A stretch of DNA of 64,000 bases. Origin: Takakia lepidozioides. Its lineage: Eukaryota > Streptophyta > Takakiopsida > Takakiales > Takakiaceae. The DNA is taken from assembly GCA_030704615.1 (NCBI GenBank), contig CM060731.1:83992756-84056755 (forward strand), in the 5' to 3' direction. The stretch's first letter is position 1, and the number at the start of each line of letters is the position of its first letter. Positions 1 through 10,790 of this stretch are shown here, piece after piece. A program made the translations under genes and the position numbers. The notes under the pieces are model-generated. The model made no database searches and was not told the origin of the DNA. It saw nothing but the letters and a program-made list of their open reading frames with translations.

Positions 1-1858
1 TTCCGAATGCGAAAGGGTCCCGCATACGGAGGTACGAACTTCGGACTCACTTCCGGAGGTAGTCGGAAATTCTTGATGTTCAACCAGACCTCTGTGCCTG
101 CCTCAAACTTCACTTCCCTCCGCTTCCGATTCGCCTGCCTTTCATACCGTTTCCTAGCTTTGGCAATATTGTACTTTGCGAGCTTCAACAAACGCTCGCG
201 TTCTTCCAGTACCGCCGCTACTGTCGGTTCCTCAACGTCCTGGGCGGCCCAACTTGTCGGCACCAGAGGTGCTTTTCCATAGACCAACACGAAAGGGGAA
301 ACTCCCATTGCGGAGTGTTCTGTGTTATTATAGCAGAACTCTGCCGCGTCTAAGTGTTCCATCCAGTCTGATTGGTCTGCCGACACGTAATTCCGCAAGA
401 ATTGCTTCACTACGGAATTCACTCTTTCCATTTGGCCGTCCGTCGTAGGTCGGAAGGCGGTGCTCATCTTCAGCCTCGTCCCCATCTTCTTCAAAAGTGC
501 TCTCCAGAATTTACTCGTAAACTTTGGATCGTGGTCCGAGACAATATCCTTCGGGACTCCATGATGCTTTAAGACGTGGGCAAAGTAAAGTCGCCCTGTC
601 TCCTGCGCCGTTGCCGTCTCCTTGGTGGGGATGAAATGGCCCATTTTACTGAACCTATCTACCACCACCATGATTGCATCGAATCCTTTTGACAGCGGCA
701 TAGCAGTCATGAAATCCATCGAGATGCTTTCCCAAGTCCCCTCTGGAATTGGCAAGGGTTGTAACAGCCCCGCTTGCTTTTTGTACTCGCTCCGGTTTTG
801 TTGGCATGTGGTGCATGTCTTGACATACTCCTCTGCCTCCTCCCTCAGTTTGGGCCAGAAATACTCTTTCTCCAAGAGTGCCGCAGTGCGCTTGGCTCCG
901 CCGTGGCCCGCAAGCGGGCTATCATGGCATTCTCTCAAGAGGCTATCTCTGATCCCTCCCTTTGGCACGTAGAGACGCTTTTGCTTATACCGGAGCAGTC
1001 CATTTTGCAAGTGGAACTGCGATTTAACCCCCATCCTCAAGTCCTGCATCACGGACTTCGCCAGCTCATCCTTCCGGTAAGCCTTCCGGATCTTCCTTTG
1101 GAGCGCCGTCTCGCCCTTGTATACCAACAAGAGCTGCTGCTTTCTACTAAAAGCATCGGCCACCACATTGTCCCGTCCCGGTTTGTACTGGATATCCACG
1201 TCGAACACTGCCAAAGTATCTTGCCACCTAAGTTGTTTTGGGGACAACTTGGGCTGCGTGGCAAAATACTTCACCGTGACATTGTCCGTGAACACCTTCA
1301 CTGGGTTGGAACCAACATAGTGGCGCCAAAGCTCAAGGCAATGCACCACCGCCTTCATCTCTTTTTCGTGCGTCAGCCACCGTCGCTCCACTTCATTCAG
1401 TTTCTTACTTTCGTAAGCCACTGGACGTCCATCTTGCATAAGTACACCCCCAATCGCGAAGTCCGATGCATCTGTATGAATCTCAAACGGACGATCGAAC
1501 TCCGGGATTTTCAAGACTGGAGCTTCCGTCATCCGCTGCTTCAATTCAGCAAAAGCTTGGCCACAAAATGTGTTCCATACCCAAACTTTGGATTTACACA
1601 GAAGATCCGACAGCGGCCCCGCGATCTTGGCGAAATTTCTCACATACTTCCGGTAATAGGAGGCGAGTCCTAGGAAGGATCGCACTCCCGGGACCGAAGT
1701 CGGAGGCTCCCAGTCCAAGATCGCCCTCACCTTTCTGTCATCCATTTTGATCCCATCCTGTGTAATCACATGCCCCAAGAACTCCACTTTCATGACCCCG
1801 AATTTGCACTTTGAAGCTTTGGCATACAGCTTCCCTTCCCGCAATTTTGGAACACCCT
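1..1858 (-). pseudogene. pol 3' half of element A: end of RT, RNase H, integrase
   Basis: One minus-strand frame stays open from about 1858 to the window edge. It reads the end of RT (GHVITQDG, then a FLGLASYYRKY segment), RNase H (HTDASDFAIGG, later FTDN and ADAFSRK), the integrase zinc-binding domain (HDSPLAGHGG with CTTCQQN further on), and the integrase core (MDFMTAMP, SDHDPKF, then TTDGQMERVN with the catalytic Glu). It finally enters the basic linker shared with the plus-strand copy at 5914. Seen directly: the frame and motifs. Known: this is the Ty3/gypsy order. The segment itself looks intact, but it is separated from the RT palm by a frameshift near 1858 at an A-run, so it cannot be made as one polyprotein. 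Confidence 0.9.
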
Positions 1859-2074
1859 TTTGAGGTGCTCCAGGTGCTCCTCCTTTGTTTTCGAGTACAC
1901 CAAGATGTCGTCGATGTACACGATCACAAAGTCATCCAACCACTCCTGGAAAAGGCTGTTCATCAGCGTGCTTAATGTCGCTGGTGCATTGGTGAGCCCA
2001 AAAGGCATCACCAAGAACTCATATGAACCATACCTTGTCCTGCACGCGGTCTTCTCCTCATCTCCTTCCGCCAC
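1790..2074 (-). pseudogene. RT palm fragment with YIDD active site (element A)
   Basis: This short minus-strand frame carries the reverse transcriptase motifs [14 protein letters not shown] and, further on, [13 protein letters not shown] with the catalytic YIDD. It is one base out of register with the upstream RT frame that ends at [11 protein letters not shown] near 2070. It drifts out of frame again near 1858, where the sense continues in the frame that runs to position 1. The two single-base shifts bracket the catalytic core. Confidence 0.9.
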
Positions 2075-3863
2075 CCTGAATTTGGTGATAGCCGGAGCGC
2101 AAGTCGATCCGGCTGAAATACTTTGCTCCTGCCAACCAATCGAAGAGGTCGTCGATCCTTGGCAAAGGGTACCAGTTTTTGATAGTCACCTTATTCAGAG
2201 CCCTGTAATCGACACACATCCGCAGCGTCCCATCCTTCTTGTCTGCAAATAGCACCGGGGCTCCGTAAGGTGACTTACTCGGCCGGATGTACCCCTTTGA
2301 CATTAGATCCTTGAGCTGAGTCTTCAGCTCGACCAACTCTCTGTGGCTCAACCGGTAGGGCGCCTTGGCAGGCGGTTCCGATCCCGGTATCACCTCGATC
2401 TTGTGGTCAACTCCTCTTCGCGGTGGCAAGCCGCTTGGTAAATCCTCCGGCATCACATCCTGGTATTTCTCCAAAATCCCCTTGATCCAATCTGGGCTCG
2501 GCTCCCCATCGCCTTCTCCTTTCACTTCTCTAATGTAAAGCAAAAACTGGGACTCGTGTGCCTCCTCCACGACCCACTCTTTTGCTGACAGAAGGTTTAT
2601 TCGCCCTCCCACGGATTTGGGCGTTTCCGACACTCGTAAAACCTCGCCACCATTCCCACATGGCAGCGTGATTACTCTCTTGCGGCCATCTATGACCGCT
2701 CCGGATTTGCTCAAAAAGGTCATCCCCAAAATGAGATCCACTCCATCGATCTCGCCGATGGTGAAGTTCTCACGTCCCTCCCAACTCCCCAGTTGAAGAG
2801 GAACATCAAACGCCAACCTAGTCGCCAACTGAGGTTCTCCTTTGGCAGAGCGCACCTCAATAGAGGCCCCCACGTCACTTGTCGGGAGTCCCAACTTTCG
2901 CGCCGCCGCCGGCGTCATGAAGGAGTGCGACGCTCCTGTGTCCACCAACAACGACACGTTAGTTCCGGATATTATCCCATCCACGAACAATAACTGACTC
3001 CCTTTTCGTAAGGCGCCAGTTTCCTGATACAACTCACAAGAAAATTTGCCTACCTTGCAAGTCCTGGCGACCACCGCTTCCACCAAGCGACTGATCGTAT
3101 CTTCCGACAGCTCCGTGGTCGCCCAAGTCATGTTCAATTGCCGGGGCTTCGTGCACTTCTTGGCCATGTGCCGGGGCTCCCCGCAATTGAAACACACTCC
3201 ATCAAAGGTCGCCTTCTGTCCGCCATAAGCCGCTCCACCCGCTTTTCCTTTCGGAGCACCGGGTGCCGCCTTGACGTGTGAAGGCCCTCCCTTCGATTTC
3301 CACGTGCCATTTTTGCCGCGTGGCCTATCCCACTTCTTTTCCGGTCGGAAGGAGTCACCTTCCCGCCGAATCTTCTTGTGGTTCAGCTCCGTACGGCCTT
3401 GTCTTTCACCCCTAGGGACATCCGAGAAACATTCAGCCCTCTCAATCGCCTCGTTCAAAGTCTTGGGTGGCTTCTCCTCCAACTTCCGCCTGGCCCATGG
3501 GGCCAGTCCCGCCACAAAGTTGAAGACCATTTCTGGTTCTGCCATGTCCGCGACTTCGAGCAACAGCACATTGAAAGCCTGGACATATCCCCGAATGTCA
3601 TCTGTTTGCTTCAAATTCCTCATCTTGTCCCGGGCAAGCCAGGATGCGTTGAGGGGCACAAACTGTCTCTTCATCAATTCCTTGAACCCACTCCAGTTCA
3701 AGGTTTCCGGGCTTGGGCCTCGTTCGTGAAGGCATTTCTGCCACCATTGTTGAGCATAGCCCCTCAAATAGGTGGGAGCCATTTCCACCCGATCCTCGTC
3801 ACTCAACTTGGCCGCCCGGAAGTACTGCTCTAGCTCCAGGAGCCAGGTGTTGAGTGCCTTCTG
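2058..3863 (-). pseudogene. gag (C part)-protease-RT (N part) of element A
   Basis: The frame starts just after an in-frame TGA at 3864-3866. Residues up to about 150 are the retrotransposon gag domain ([24 protein letters not shown]). A basic stretch follows, then the nucleocapsid knuckle [14 protein letters not shown] (CX2CX4HX4C), then the protease active site [12 protein letters not shown]. The RT fingers follow ([42 protein letters not shown]). The frame is then lost by a one-base shift around 2070. Gag and pol share one frame, as in many plant chromoviruses. Confidence 0.93.
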
Positions 3864-4214
3864 ATTTCAAACGTCCTCGAAGGTGCCGGGTTCCTTAGGC
3901 TTCACCTTAAACTTTGCCTTAGTGGAAGTGGCATTAGCCGCCTTCAACACGTCTTTCAACGTCCCGCCAAACTGCGCCAACAACCCTTCCCAAAAGGCTG
4001 CCGGCATGGGAGGCATCTCTTGGTTTGTCGGAGCTCTCAAGGATTCCTCGGGCTCCGACTCCTCGGATTCCTCCCGCTCTTGGGCGGCCTCGTTTTCGGA
4101 AACATGCATCGCTTCCTCAAACGGCCGCCTCGGTGACACGCCGCCCCCATCGGGCTCACCGGGATCATCATCTTTTGGGCCGTTTCGCTTTTGCTTCGGC
4201 TTGCCCGACCCCAT
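3864..4214 (-). pseudogene. gag N-terminus of element A
   Basis: The likely start is the ATG at 4214-4212, which begins MGSGKPKQKRNGPKDDD. The part before it is leader and primer site, although the frame is open through them. The product is very acidic (EREESEESEPEES) and then basic (KAKFKVKPKEPG). It stops at a TGA whose downstream codons continue gag in the same frame, so the stop is a nonsense mutation or a read-through site. A second copy of the first ~25 residues sits at 5098-5214. Confidence 0.8.
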
Positions 4215-4255
4215 GATGAGGCCAACCCCAAGGACGATCGCGTACTGAACTCTAA

Positions 4256-4267
4256 GCTCTGATACCA
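4256..4267 (-). other. Primer binding site, initiator Met-tRNA
   Basis: The minus strand reads TGGTATCAGAGC, the standard plant initiator-Met-tRNA primer site, two bases inside the LTR boundary. An identical site lies at 5202-5213 next to LTR B. Confidence 0.93.
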
Positions 4268-4269
4268 AG

Positions 4270-4997
4270 TGTCGCGCACCTCACTTCGGTAAGCTCCCCT
4301 TCAAGTCATAGTTACTCGCTTTGATGCGCGCGCCTGACTCCCAACCCTGGCCGCCCGGGCCAACTTGGAGCTTGGCTGCTCATCGGGACATAACGGTCCC
4401 CCTTCACTACCCTCTCGACCCTCCACCTATTTGGGACTAGGAGAATTCCCTTTGGTAGATGGCAGTCCGGAACAGCTCCCCACTCTTTGGTCGCTTTTCG
4501 GCTCGCTCGCTTACTCACTAGTTTTTGGTCACCAACGGGCTTGCACCGTTCTCGGGGTTACTACTCCCTATATATACTTCTGTAGCTGTCCGCGGGGGTT
4601 TCACAACCAGCCATGCCATTTTATGGCGAACCACCACGAAGACCCTCGATTCCCGGTGGTGAGTCGCGGTGAGTCTTGGCCCGCTCATCACGGCCCCTAT
4701 GGACCGTGATGAGTCCCAAGACTCCCCACGACTCCCACCACGAGGTCTCCGCCCCCATGGTGAGTCCTATGCCACCCCCACTAAGTCCCACTAAGCTACC
4801 ACCACCCCTTGTGGAGCCACCCCCACCGCAACCCGGTGTGCGGGGCTCCACCTAGTGAGCGCCTCCGCTTCCCTGAGTGCCTTGGGCACTCAAGGGTGCT
4901 TCAGCCCCCCCCATACCTATCGCTGCCGCTGCCCCCACCACAGGGGCAGCCCCTCATGTGTCCCGACCCCCTGCCCTCAAGGCAAAGGGCCGCGACA
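4270..4997 (-). repeat. 5' LTR of element A (728 bp)
   Basis: On the minus strand the repeat starts TGTCGCGGCC and ends GTGCGCGACA, so it has TGTCGCG/CGCGACA inverted ends. It is nearly identical to 5216-5913 and, in the other orientation, to 7368-8094. A TATATATAGG box is present on the minus strand. The flank at 4998-5097 is unrelated to the family. Confidence 0.93.
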
Positions 4998-5097
4998 CAT
5001 TCTTCCTGGCAGGAAGTGTAGGCCCTACATGTTTCGACCTGGATCCTAGAATCCTGCACATAACAATCACCAACGAGACCAATGAGAACCACAGTCT

Positions 5098-5913
5098 GGG
5101 CTCACCAGGGTCATCATCTTTTGGGCCGTTCCGCTTTCGCTTTGGCTTGCCCGACCCCATGATGAGGCCAACCCCAAGGACGATCGCGTACTGAACTCTA
5201 AGCTCTGATACCAAGTGTCGCGCACCTCACTTCGGTAAGCTCCCCTTCAAGTCATAGTTACTCGCTTTGATGCGTGCGCCTGACTCCCAACCCGGCCGCC
5301 CGGGCCGACTTGGAGCTTTGGCTGCTCACCGGGACATAACGGTCCCCCTTCACTACCCTGTCGACCCTCCACCTATTTGGGACTAGGAGAATTCCCTTTG
5401 GTAGATGGCAGTCCGGAACAGCTCCCCACTCTTTGGTCGCTTTTCGGCTCGCTCGCTTACTCACTAGTTTTTGGTCACCAACGGGCTTGCACCGTTCTCG
5501 GGGTTACTACTCCCTATATATACTTCTGTAGCTGTCCGCGGGGGTTTCACAACCAGCCATGCCATTTTATGGCGAACCACCACGAAGACCCTCGATTCCC
5601 GGTGGTGAGTCGCGGTGAGTCTTGGCCCGCTCATCACGGCCCCTATGGACCGTGATGAGTCCCAAGACTCCCCACGACTCCCACCACGAGGTCTCCACCC
5701 CCACGGTGAGTCCTATGCCACCCCCACTAAGTCCCACTAAGCTACCACCACCCCTTGTGGAGCCACCCCCACCGCAACCCGATGTGCGGGGCTCCACCTA
5801 GTGAGCGCCTCCGCTTTTCAGCCCCCCCATACCTATCGTTGCTGCTGCCCCCACCACAGGGGCAGCCCCTCATGTGTCCCGACCCCCTGCCCTCAAGGCA
5901 AAGGGCCGCGACA
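5098..5913 (-). mobile_element. Truncated chromovirus B: LTR (5216-5913), PBS and gag stub
   Basis: Minus strand: the LTR at 5913-5216 (698 bp, with a ~30 bp deletion relative to A) is followed by the primer site (5213-5202) and the first ~39 codons of leader and gag, ending at about 5098. Positions 4998-5097 match nothing else in the window. At the other end the LTR terminus CGCGACA abuts the middle of an integrase frame at 5914 on the opposite strand with no extra base. This is what an insertion of B into element C, followed by loss of B's body, would leave. Confidence 0.85.
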
Positions 5914-6461
5914 GCGAGCGTTTGTTGAAGCTCGCAAAGTACAACATTGCCAAAGCTAGGAAACGGTATGAAAGGCAGGCGAATCGGAAGCGAAGGGAAG
6001 TGAAGTTTGAGGCAGGCACGGAGGTCTGGTTGAACATCAAGAATTTCCGACTACCTCCGGAAGTGAGTCCAAAGTTCGTACCTTCGTATGCGGGACCCTT
6101 TTGCATCCGGAAGGTTACGAATGAGGATGTGTATGAATTGGAGCTGCCGGCAAACAGCAAGGTGCATCCAGTATTCCACATCTCCCTTTTGAAGCCTTAC
6201 TTCAAAGATGAAGCGCGTCCGAATCGGCATCAAGTGTTGCGTCCGCCACCTGTGCTGTTGGATCATGAAAATGAACCTGAGTACGAGGTGGAGGCAATAC
6301 TTAAGTCGAGGAGGTTCAAGAATCGAGAAACGGAGTATCTCGTCAAATGGAAGGGCTATCATCATGTGGAGGCATCTTGGGTACGTGCCTCAGAAATGGG
6401 AAACGCATCCGAGGCGGTTGCAGTTTTCGAAGGACGACCTCAAAAGTGGAAGAAGCGTTGA
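5914..6461 (+). pseudogene. Integrase C-terminus with chromodomain (element C)
   Basis: From 5914 the frame is co-linear with the left-edge pol of element A: ERLLKLAKYNIAKARKRYERQ, then the GPY/F-like module VWLNIKNFRLPP...YAGPF, then HISLLKPYF. It ends with a chromodomain at about 6282-6420 (YEVEAILKSRR, EYLVKWKGY, ASWVRASEM). The stop is after KKR. Chromodomains on integrases bind methylated histone tails and steer insertion into heterochromatin in chromoviruses. The start is missing: the reading frame is fused to an LTR end. A lone GAPF/GPF difference from A (PSYAGPFCIRK versus PPYAGPFRIR) shows the copies have diverged. Confidence 0.92.
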
Positions 6462-7367
6462 TGGGGACATCAACCTTGGAGCGTGGGGGAGGAAATGCAT
6501 GCTTAGCCCGGCTTAGCTAGCTTAGGAATCCGATTGCAAAAACTTGTATTGTACAAAAATTTGTTATAAAGGAAATGGGTTCCAAATGTTGTGCGTCCTA
6601 TTTTGTTTGGAATGGTGATGCATGGTGTGGTTGGCTAGTGTGTAGAATGCATGCTAGCTTACAAAAGTGGGAGAGGTAAATTGGGTTAATCGTGTGTTTG
6701 TGCAGTGCCGAAATCGGGTGACTCCCATCCAAGGGGCAAGGAAACTTGCGCCTTCTTTAGGAGTTCACGTGCTAGTGCGCACCTGGCGCGCGCGCATACT
6801 ATAACTGCGCTACCGAGGGGGTTGCTTTGTAGTGCGGGCTAACGCGGAAGCTACGTGCTTCCATTCACGTACTATAATCGTGTAGCCTCGGGACGAAGTC
6901 GTAGTGCGGCTTCGGCGTGTTCCCGTACCTCAGGCGAGCATTCCAAGGCGGACCCAATTGTAGTGATTGGGGCGCGCGGTTGGTTCAAGGTTATCTTCCT
7001 AGTCAAAGAGGGTTCGGGGTGAACCCTTGCTCAAGGTGATGCCAAAAGCGGCATCATGAGCGGTCGCAAGCAATGTTGTTGCAGTAAGGCGACTCGATCC
7101 TCGGGGAGGATCGTTCCTTGGCCTTGAAGTAGGCCAAGAAGAATGCACTGGGAGGAGCTTGAGAGGCTCCACCCTTGGCCGGGACTTGGAGGAAGTCGGC
7201 CGAACTAGCTAGTGGAGAGTAGAGTCAAGTGTGGGGTTTGGTTTTTTGCCATGGGACGCCATGGTACGGAAACAAACTCCTTGATGTGGGACGCCACAAC
7301 TTGGATGTTCGTTTCCACAAAAGGGACAAACCGATGAGGACATCGATTCCCTGTTGGTAGGGGTGTG
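6462..7367 (+). other. Long untranslated 3' region of element C with early purine tract
   Basis: About 900 bp lie between the chromodomain stop and the 3' LTR. No convincing frame is present. A polypurine-like tract at 6478-6493 (GGAGCGTGGGGGAGGA) lies just past the stop, where plant chromoviruses usually have the PPT, yet the LTR begins only at 7368 after GGTAGGGGTG. Either the weak second tract is used or the spacer was acquired. Internal imperfect repeats occur around ACGTACTATAATCGTG and CATACTATAACTGCG. Confidence 0.6.
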
Positions 7368-8094
7368 TGTCGCAGCCCTTTGCGTTGAGGGCAGGGGGTC
7401 GGGACACAAGAGGGGCTGCCCCTGTGGTGGGGGCAGTGGCAGCGATAGGTATGGGGGGGCTGAAGCACCCTTGAGTGCCCAAGGCACTCAAGGAGGCAGA
7501 AGCGCTCACTAGGTGGAGCCCTGCACACCGGGTTGCGGTGGGGGTGGCTCCACAAGAGTTGGTGGTAGCTTAGCGGGACTTAGTGGGGGTGGCATAGGAC
7601 TCACCCTGGGGCGGAGACCTCGTGGTGGGAGTCGTGGGGAGTCTTGGGACTCATCACGGTCCATAGGGGCCGAGGTGGGTGGGCCAAGACTCACCGCGAC
7701 TCATCACCGGGAGTCGAGGGTGTTCGTGGTGGTTCGCCATTAAATGGCATGGTTGTTTGTGAAACCCCCGCGGACAGCTACAGAAGTATATATAGGGAGT
7801 AGTAACCCCGAGAACGGTGCAAGCCCGTTGGTGACCAAAAACTAGTGAGTAAGCGAGCGAGCTGGAAAGCGACCAAAGAGTGGGGAGCTGTTCCGGACTG
7901 CCAACTACCAAAGGGAATTCCGCTGGTTCCGAATCGTTGGAGGGTTCTTTGGGAGATCAAAGGGGGACCGTTATGCCCCGGTGAGCAGCCGGAGCTCCAA
8001 GTTGGCCCGGCGGCCAGGTTGGGAGTTAGGCGCGCGCATCAAGCGAGTAACCACCTAATAGAGGGGAGAGCTTACCGAAGTGAGGTGCGCGACA
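7368..8094 (+). repeat. 3' LTR of element C (727 bp)
   Basis: Starts TGTCGCAGCC and ends GCGCGACA. It is the reverse-orientation counterpart of LTRs A and B. It is followed directly by the ~97 bp satellite with no readable target duplication. Confidence 0.92.
7787..7796 (+). promoter_or_regulatory. LTR TATA box
   Basis: TATATATAGG inside the LTR, about 300 bp before its 3' end, is conserved in all three LTR copies and correctly oriented for retroelement transcription. It would start the genomic RNA about 30 bp downstream. Confidence 0.65.
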
Positions 8095-9098
8095 CTCTCC
8101 CCCCGAGACAACTTCATCTGAACGGCCTCAGATGGAAATTCCGTGCCGTTTTTCCATCCGAGGGAGGTTCTCTGTCGAGCAGGTGTCGTCCTCTCCCCAC
8201 AAGACAACTTCATCCGAACGGCCTTGGATGGAAATTCGGCGCCGTTTTTCCATCCGATGGATATTCTCTGTCGGCCAGGTGTCGGCCTCTCCCCCCGAGA
8301 CAACTTCATCCGACGGGCCTCGTATGGAAACTCGGCGCCGTTTTGCTATCCGGGGGATATTCTTTGTAGGCCAGGTGTCGGCCTCTCCCCCCGAGACCAC
8401 TTCATCTGAACGGCCTCATTGGAGATTCGGCGCCATTTTTCCATCCGAGGGATGTTCTCTGTCGGCCAGGTGTCGGCCTCTCCCCGCGTCCATCCGAGGG
8501 ATGTTTTCTGTCGGCCAGGTGTCGGCCTTTCCCCCCGAGACAACTTCATCCGATCGGCCTCATTGGAGATTCGGCGCCATTTTTCCATCCGAGGGATGTT
8601 CTCTGCCGACCAGGTATCGGCCTCTTCCCCGAGACGACTTCATCCGACGGGCCTCGTGTTGAAATTCGGCGCCATTTTTTCATCTATGGGATGTTCTATG
8701 TCGGCCAGGTGTCGGCCTCTCCCCCCGAGACAACTTCATCCTAACGGCCTCTGATGGAAATTCGGCGCCGTTTTTCCATCCGAGGGATGTTCTCTGTCGG
8801 CCAGGTGTCGGCCTGTCCCCCTGAGACGACTTCATCGGACGGGCCTCGTATGGAAATTCGGCGCCGTTTTGCCATCCGGGGGATATTCTCTGTAGGCCAG
8901 GTGTCGGCCTCTCCCCCCGAGACAACTTCATCCGAACGGCCTCATTGGAGATTCGGCGCCGTTTTTCCATCCGAGGGATGTTCTCTGTCGGCCAGGTGTC
9001 GGCCTCTCCCCCCGAGACGACTTCATCCGACGGGCCTCGTATGGAAATTCGGCGTCATTTTTCCATCCGTGGGATGTTCTCTGTCGGCCAGGTGTCGT
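8095..9098 (+). repeat. ~97 bp tandem satellite, about 11 units
   Basis: Units share the words GAGACAACTTCATCCGA, GGAAATTCGGCGCCGTTTTT and TCGGCCAGGTGTCGGCCTC. Unit starts are near 8100, 8200, 8296, 8392, 8538, 8632, 8726, 8822, 8920 and 9017; one unit near 8485 is truncated. Each unit contains an imperfect 26 bp palindrome centred on GGCGCC. Apparent repetitive frames on both strands follow the tandem period and are not taken as genes. Confidence 0.92.
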
Positions 9099-9555
9099 CA
9101 CCCTCCGATTTGACGCCATGTCGAATTAAATTCTGCCCCTCATTCCTGGGTACGGCTATATTAAATGTTGATCTTTTTCTTTGCCACTTGCCCACACATG
9201 GATAGGAAACATGACGGTCATCCTTGGTGCGTCACCAAAACCACCAGCATGAAGATGCTCGATGGTGTGCGGGTGCGCTACGTTGTTTGTGCGGGCGCGT
9301 TGCGGTGTTTCTCCCCAACTTGCTTCCACTTTAAATCCAGAGGTCACAGGATCGAGATGGATTGGACAGACACAGCTCATCAACCATTTTGAGCTCAGGA
9401 GAAGGTTCCAAACTCCACATTTAAGTGTGCACATTGCAAAGAACCACCACATTGCATGTCTGTTTACAATGCCAAGTAGTTATATGTGTTGCACCGTTTC
9501 CCTGACCTCACACGAGCTTGCATACACGTTGGTTCCCATTGTCACAAATTGACGA
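9099..9555. other. No gene seen between satellite and LINE fragment
   Basis: Unique-looking sequence. Short open frames have no recognisable domain and no coding signature. Confidence 0.5.
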
Positions 9556-9559
9556 GGGG

Positions 9560-10718
9560 TAACTCGCGGGAGGCTGCCCACGAGGCAGAGCAACTCGTTC
9601 AGGAGGAGGTTAAGTTGAGACCTGGTGCCATACCCAAACAGATACTGATGTCCATCGGGTTGGTTAGTAGGTGGCCATGCCGGTGTTTGAGACAGTCGAT
9701 GGGTGGGTTGAGGACAGGGTTAAAGATGGCTTTGTGAGCCTTTTTGGGGTGGTCGTGTAGCAATTGGTTAAAGAGGAAACAATTTTTTTGTGGTTGGCAG
9801 TAGCTTTTTGTTTGGTGATACTGTAGGCGGCTTTCTTAGTATCTCTTCCAATTTTGGATAGAGCAGCTATCCAGTCAGGAATATTGTGGGGGTTGTCAGG
9901 TGGGGGCATAAGTGTTTGACATATTGTTAGGGTATTTAGGCAGGTGATACGGGGATCCGTTGTGACCCAGTTATTCCGTGGGTGTATGGAGGTAGTGGTG
10001 GGTATAATAGTGAGGGCGCGTCTGATCGTGTGGTAGGTGTTAAGATGTGATGTCCATGTACGTTTCTGTGTACGAGTAAGGTAGCCACCATTTTATTTTG
10101 AGCGTGTAGTTTGGGGGATCTCGTGGGGGGCAAAGCAGGTGGCAACGACGCATTGGTCTTGAATTTGATCCGAGCTTTGTCAGCCTAATTGCACTAGGTT
10201 TGCCTCTGTGAGTATGTCTGAGAGCTTTAGCATAAGCTAGGAGGATGTTGGTTGGAAGTGTTTTAGAAAGGTGGCTATGTTACGTTGGGGGAGTGGGGAT
10301 AAGATTCTAGATTGAGGTGGTGTGATATGTATGGGTGGTATAGGTCTAAAGGGGATAAGGGATGGTGGGAAGGTTACAGAGATAGGGTAGTGATCTGAGC
10401 TGCATAAGCTATTGATGTGTACATGACTGTTAAGGTACGTTGGAATCTCATTTTGTGTTTTGAGGTAGAAACCGTCAAGAAGGCTTAAGGAGTAGTAGTT
10501 GAGTCCACCTTGTCTAGAGTAGTGGTGGTCGGCGGGTATGTAACGGAGAATGGTGTGATTGAGTAAATTTTGCCCATTCATGGTCTACTGAGGATGGAGA
10601 TTTATGTATACCATATGTGTTGCCCATGAGGGCAATGTCCCTGTTGAAATCGTCTGCTAGGATGTAGTGTTGAGAATGGGTCGAGGGTTGGGTTAGTGTG
10701 TTGGAGATGGTGAGTAAG
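9560..10718 (-). pseudogene. LINE ORF2 fragment: AP endonuclease and following linker
   Basis: Minus strand. Near 10640 the frame reads YILADDFNRDIALMGN, matching the (G)DFN motif of LINE apurinic endonucleases. Downstream, around 10430, it reads SLCSSDHYPISVTF, matching the conserved SDHYP end of that domain. The linker towards RT follows but is broken by several stops and shifts; a readable part is at 9909-9664 (NIPDWIAALSKIGRDTKK). No RT follows in this orientation. LINE endonuclease nicks the target to prime reverse transcription. The copy is dead and is cut at 10719 by a CACTA-like end. Confidence 0.8.
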
Positions 10719-10790
10719 ATACACTACAAGAGGAATTGGTTTTTGTCACACCATTGGGGGGTCACACTTTGCACAATCCACGGATTATAT
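10719..10790 (+). mobile_element. CACTA-type transposon terminus (single end)
   Basis: The sequence begins CACTACAAGAGGAATT, very close to the CACTACAAGAAA ends of En/Spm (CACTA) transposons. It is followed by subterminal GTCACAC words (10746, 10765, 10838, 10860) of the kind such elements repeat near their ends. It interrupts the LINE endonuclease frame exactly here. No matching ...CTTGTAGTG end was found downstream, so only one terminus can be supported. Confidence 0.6.

Larger units (their letters stand above)
1..4997 (-). mobile_element. Ty3/gypsy chromovirus A, 5' LTR through pol, cut by window edge
   Basis: Reading on the minus strand the order is LTR (4997-4270), a two-base gap, an initiator Met-tRNA primer site, gag with a CCHC knuckle, aspartic protease, reverse transcriptase, RNase H and integrase, continuing off position 1. 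This is the normal order of Ty3/gypsy elements. The related plus-strand piece at 5914-6461 ends in a chromodomain, which assigns the family to the chromoviruses. The coding region carries one in-frame TGA in gag and two frameshifts in RT, so this copy is defective. No second LTR is visible because the element leaves the window. Confidence 0.93.

Noticed and set aside
8100-9205. Long overlapping frames with ~32-residue repeats across the satellite
   Set aside because: Open on both strands with the same period as the DNA repeat and no start, domain or codon preference; they are by-products of the tandem unit.
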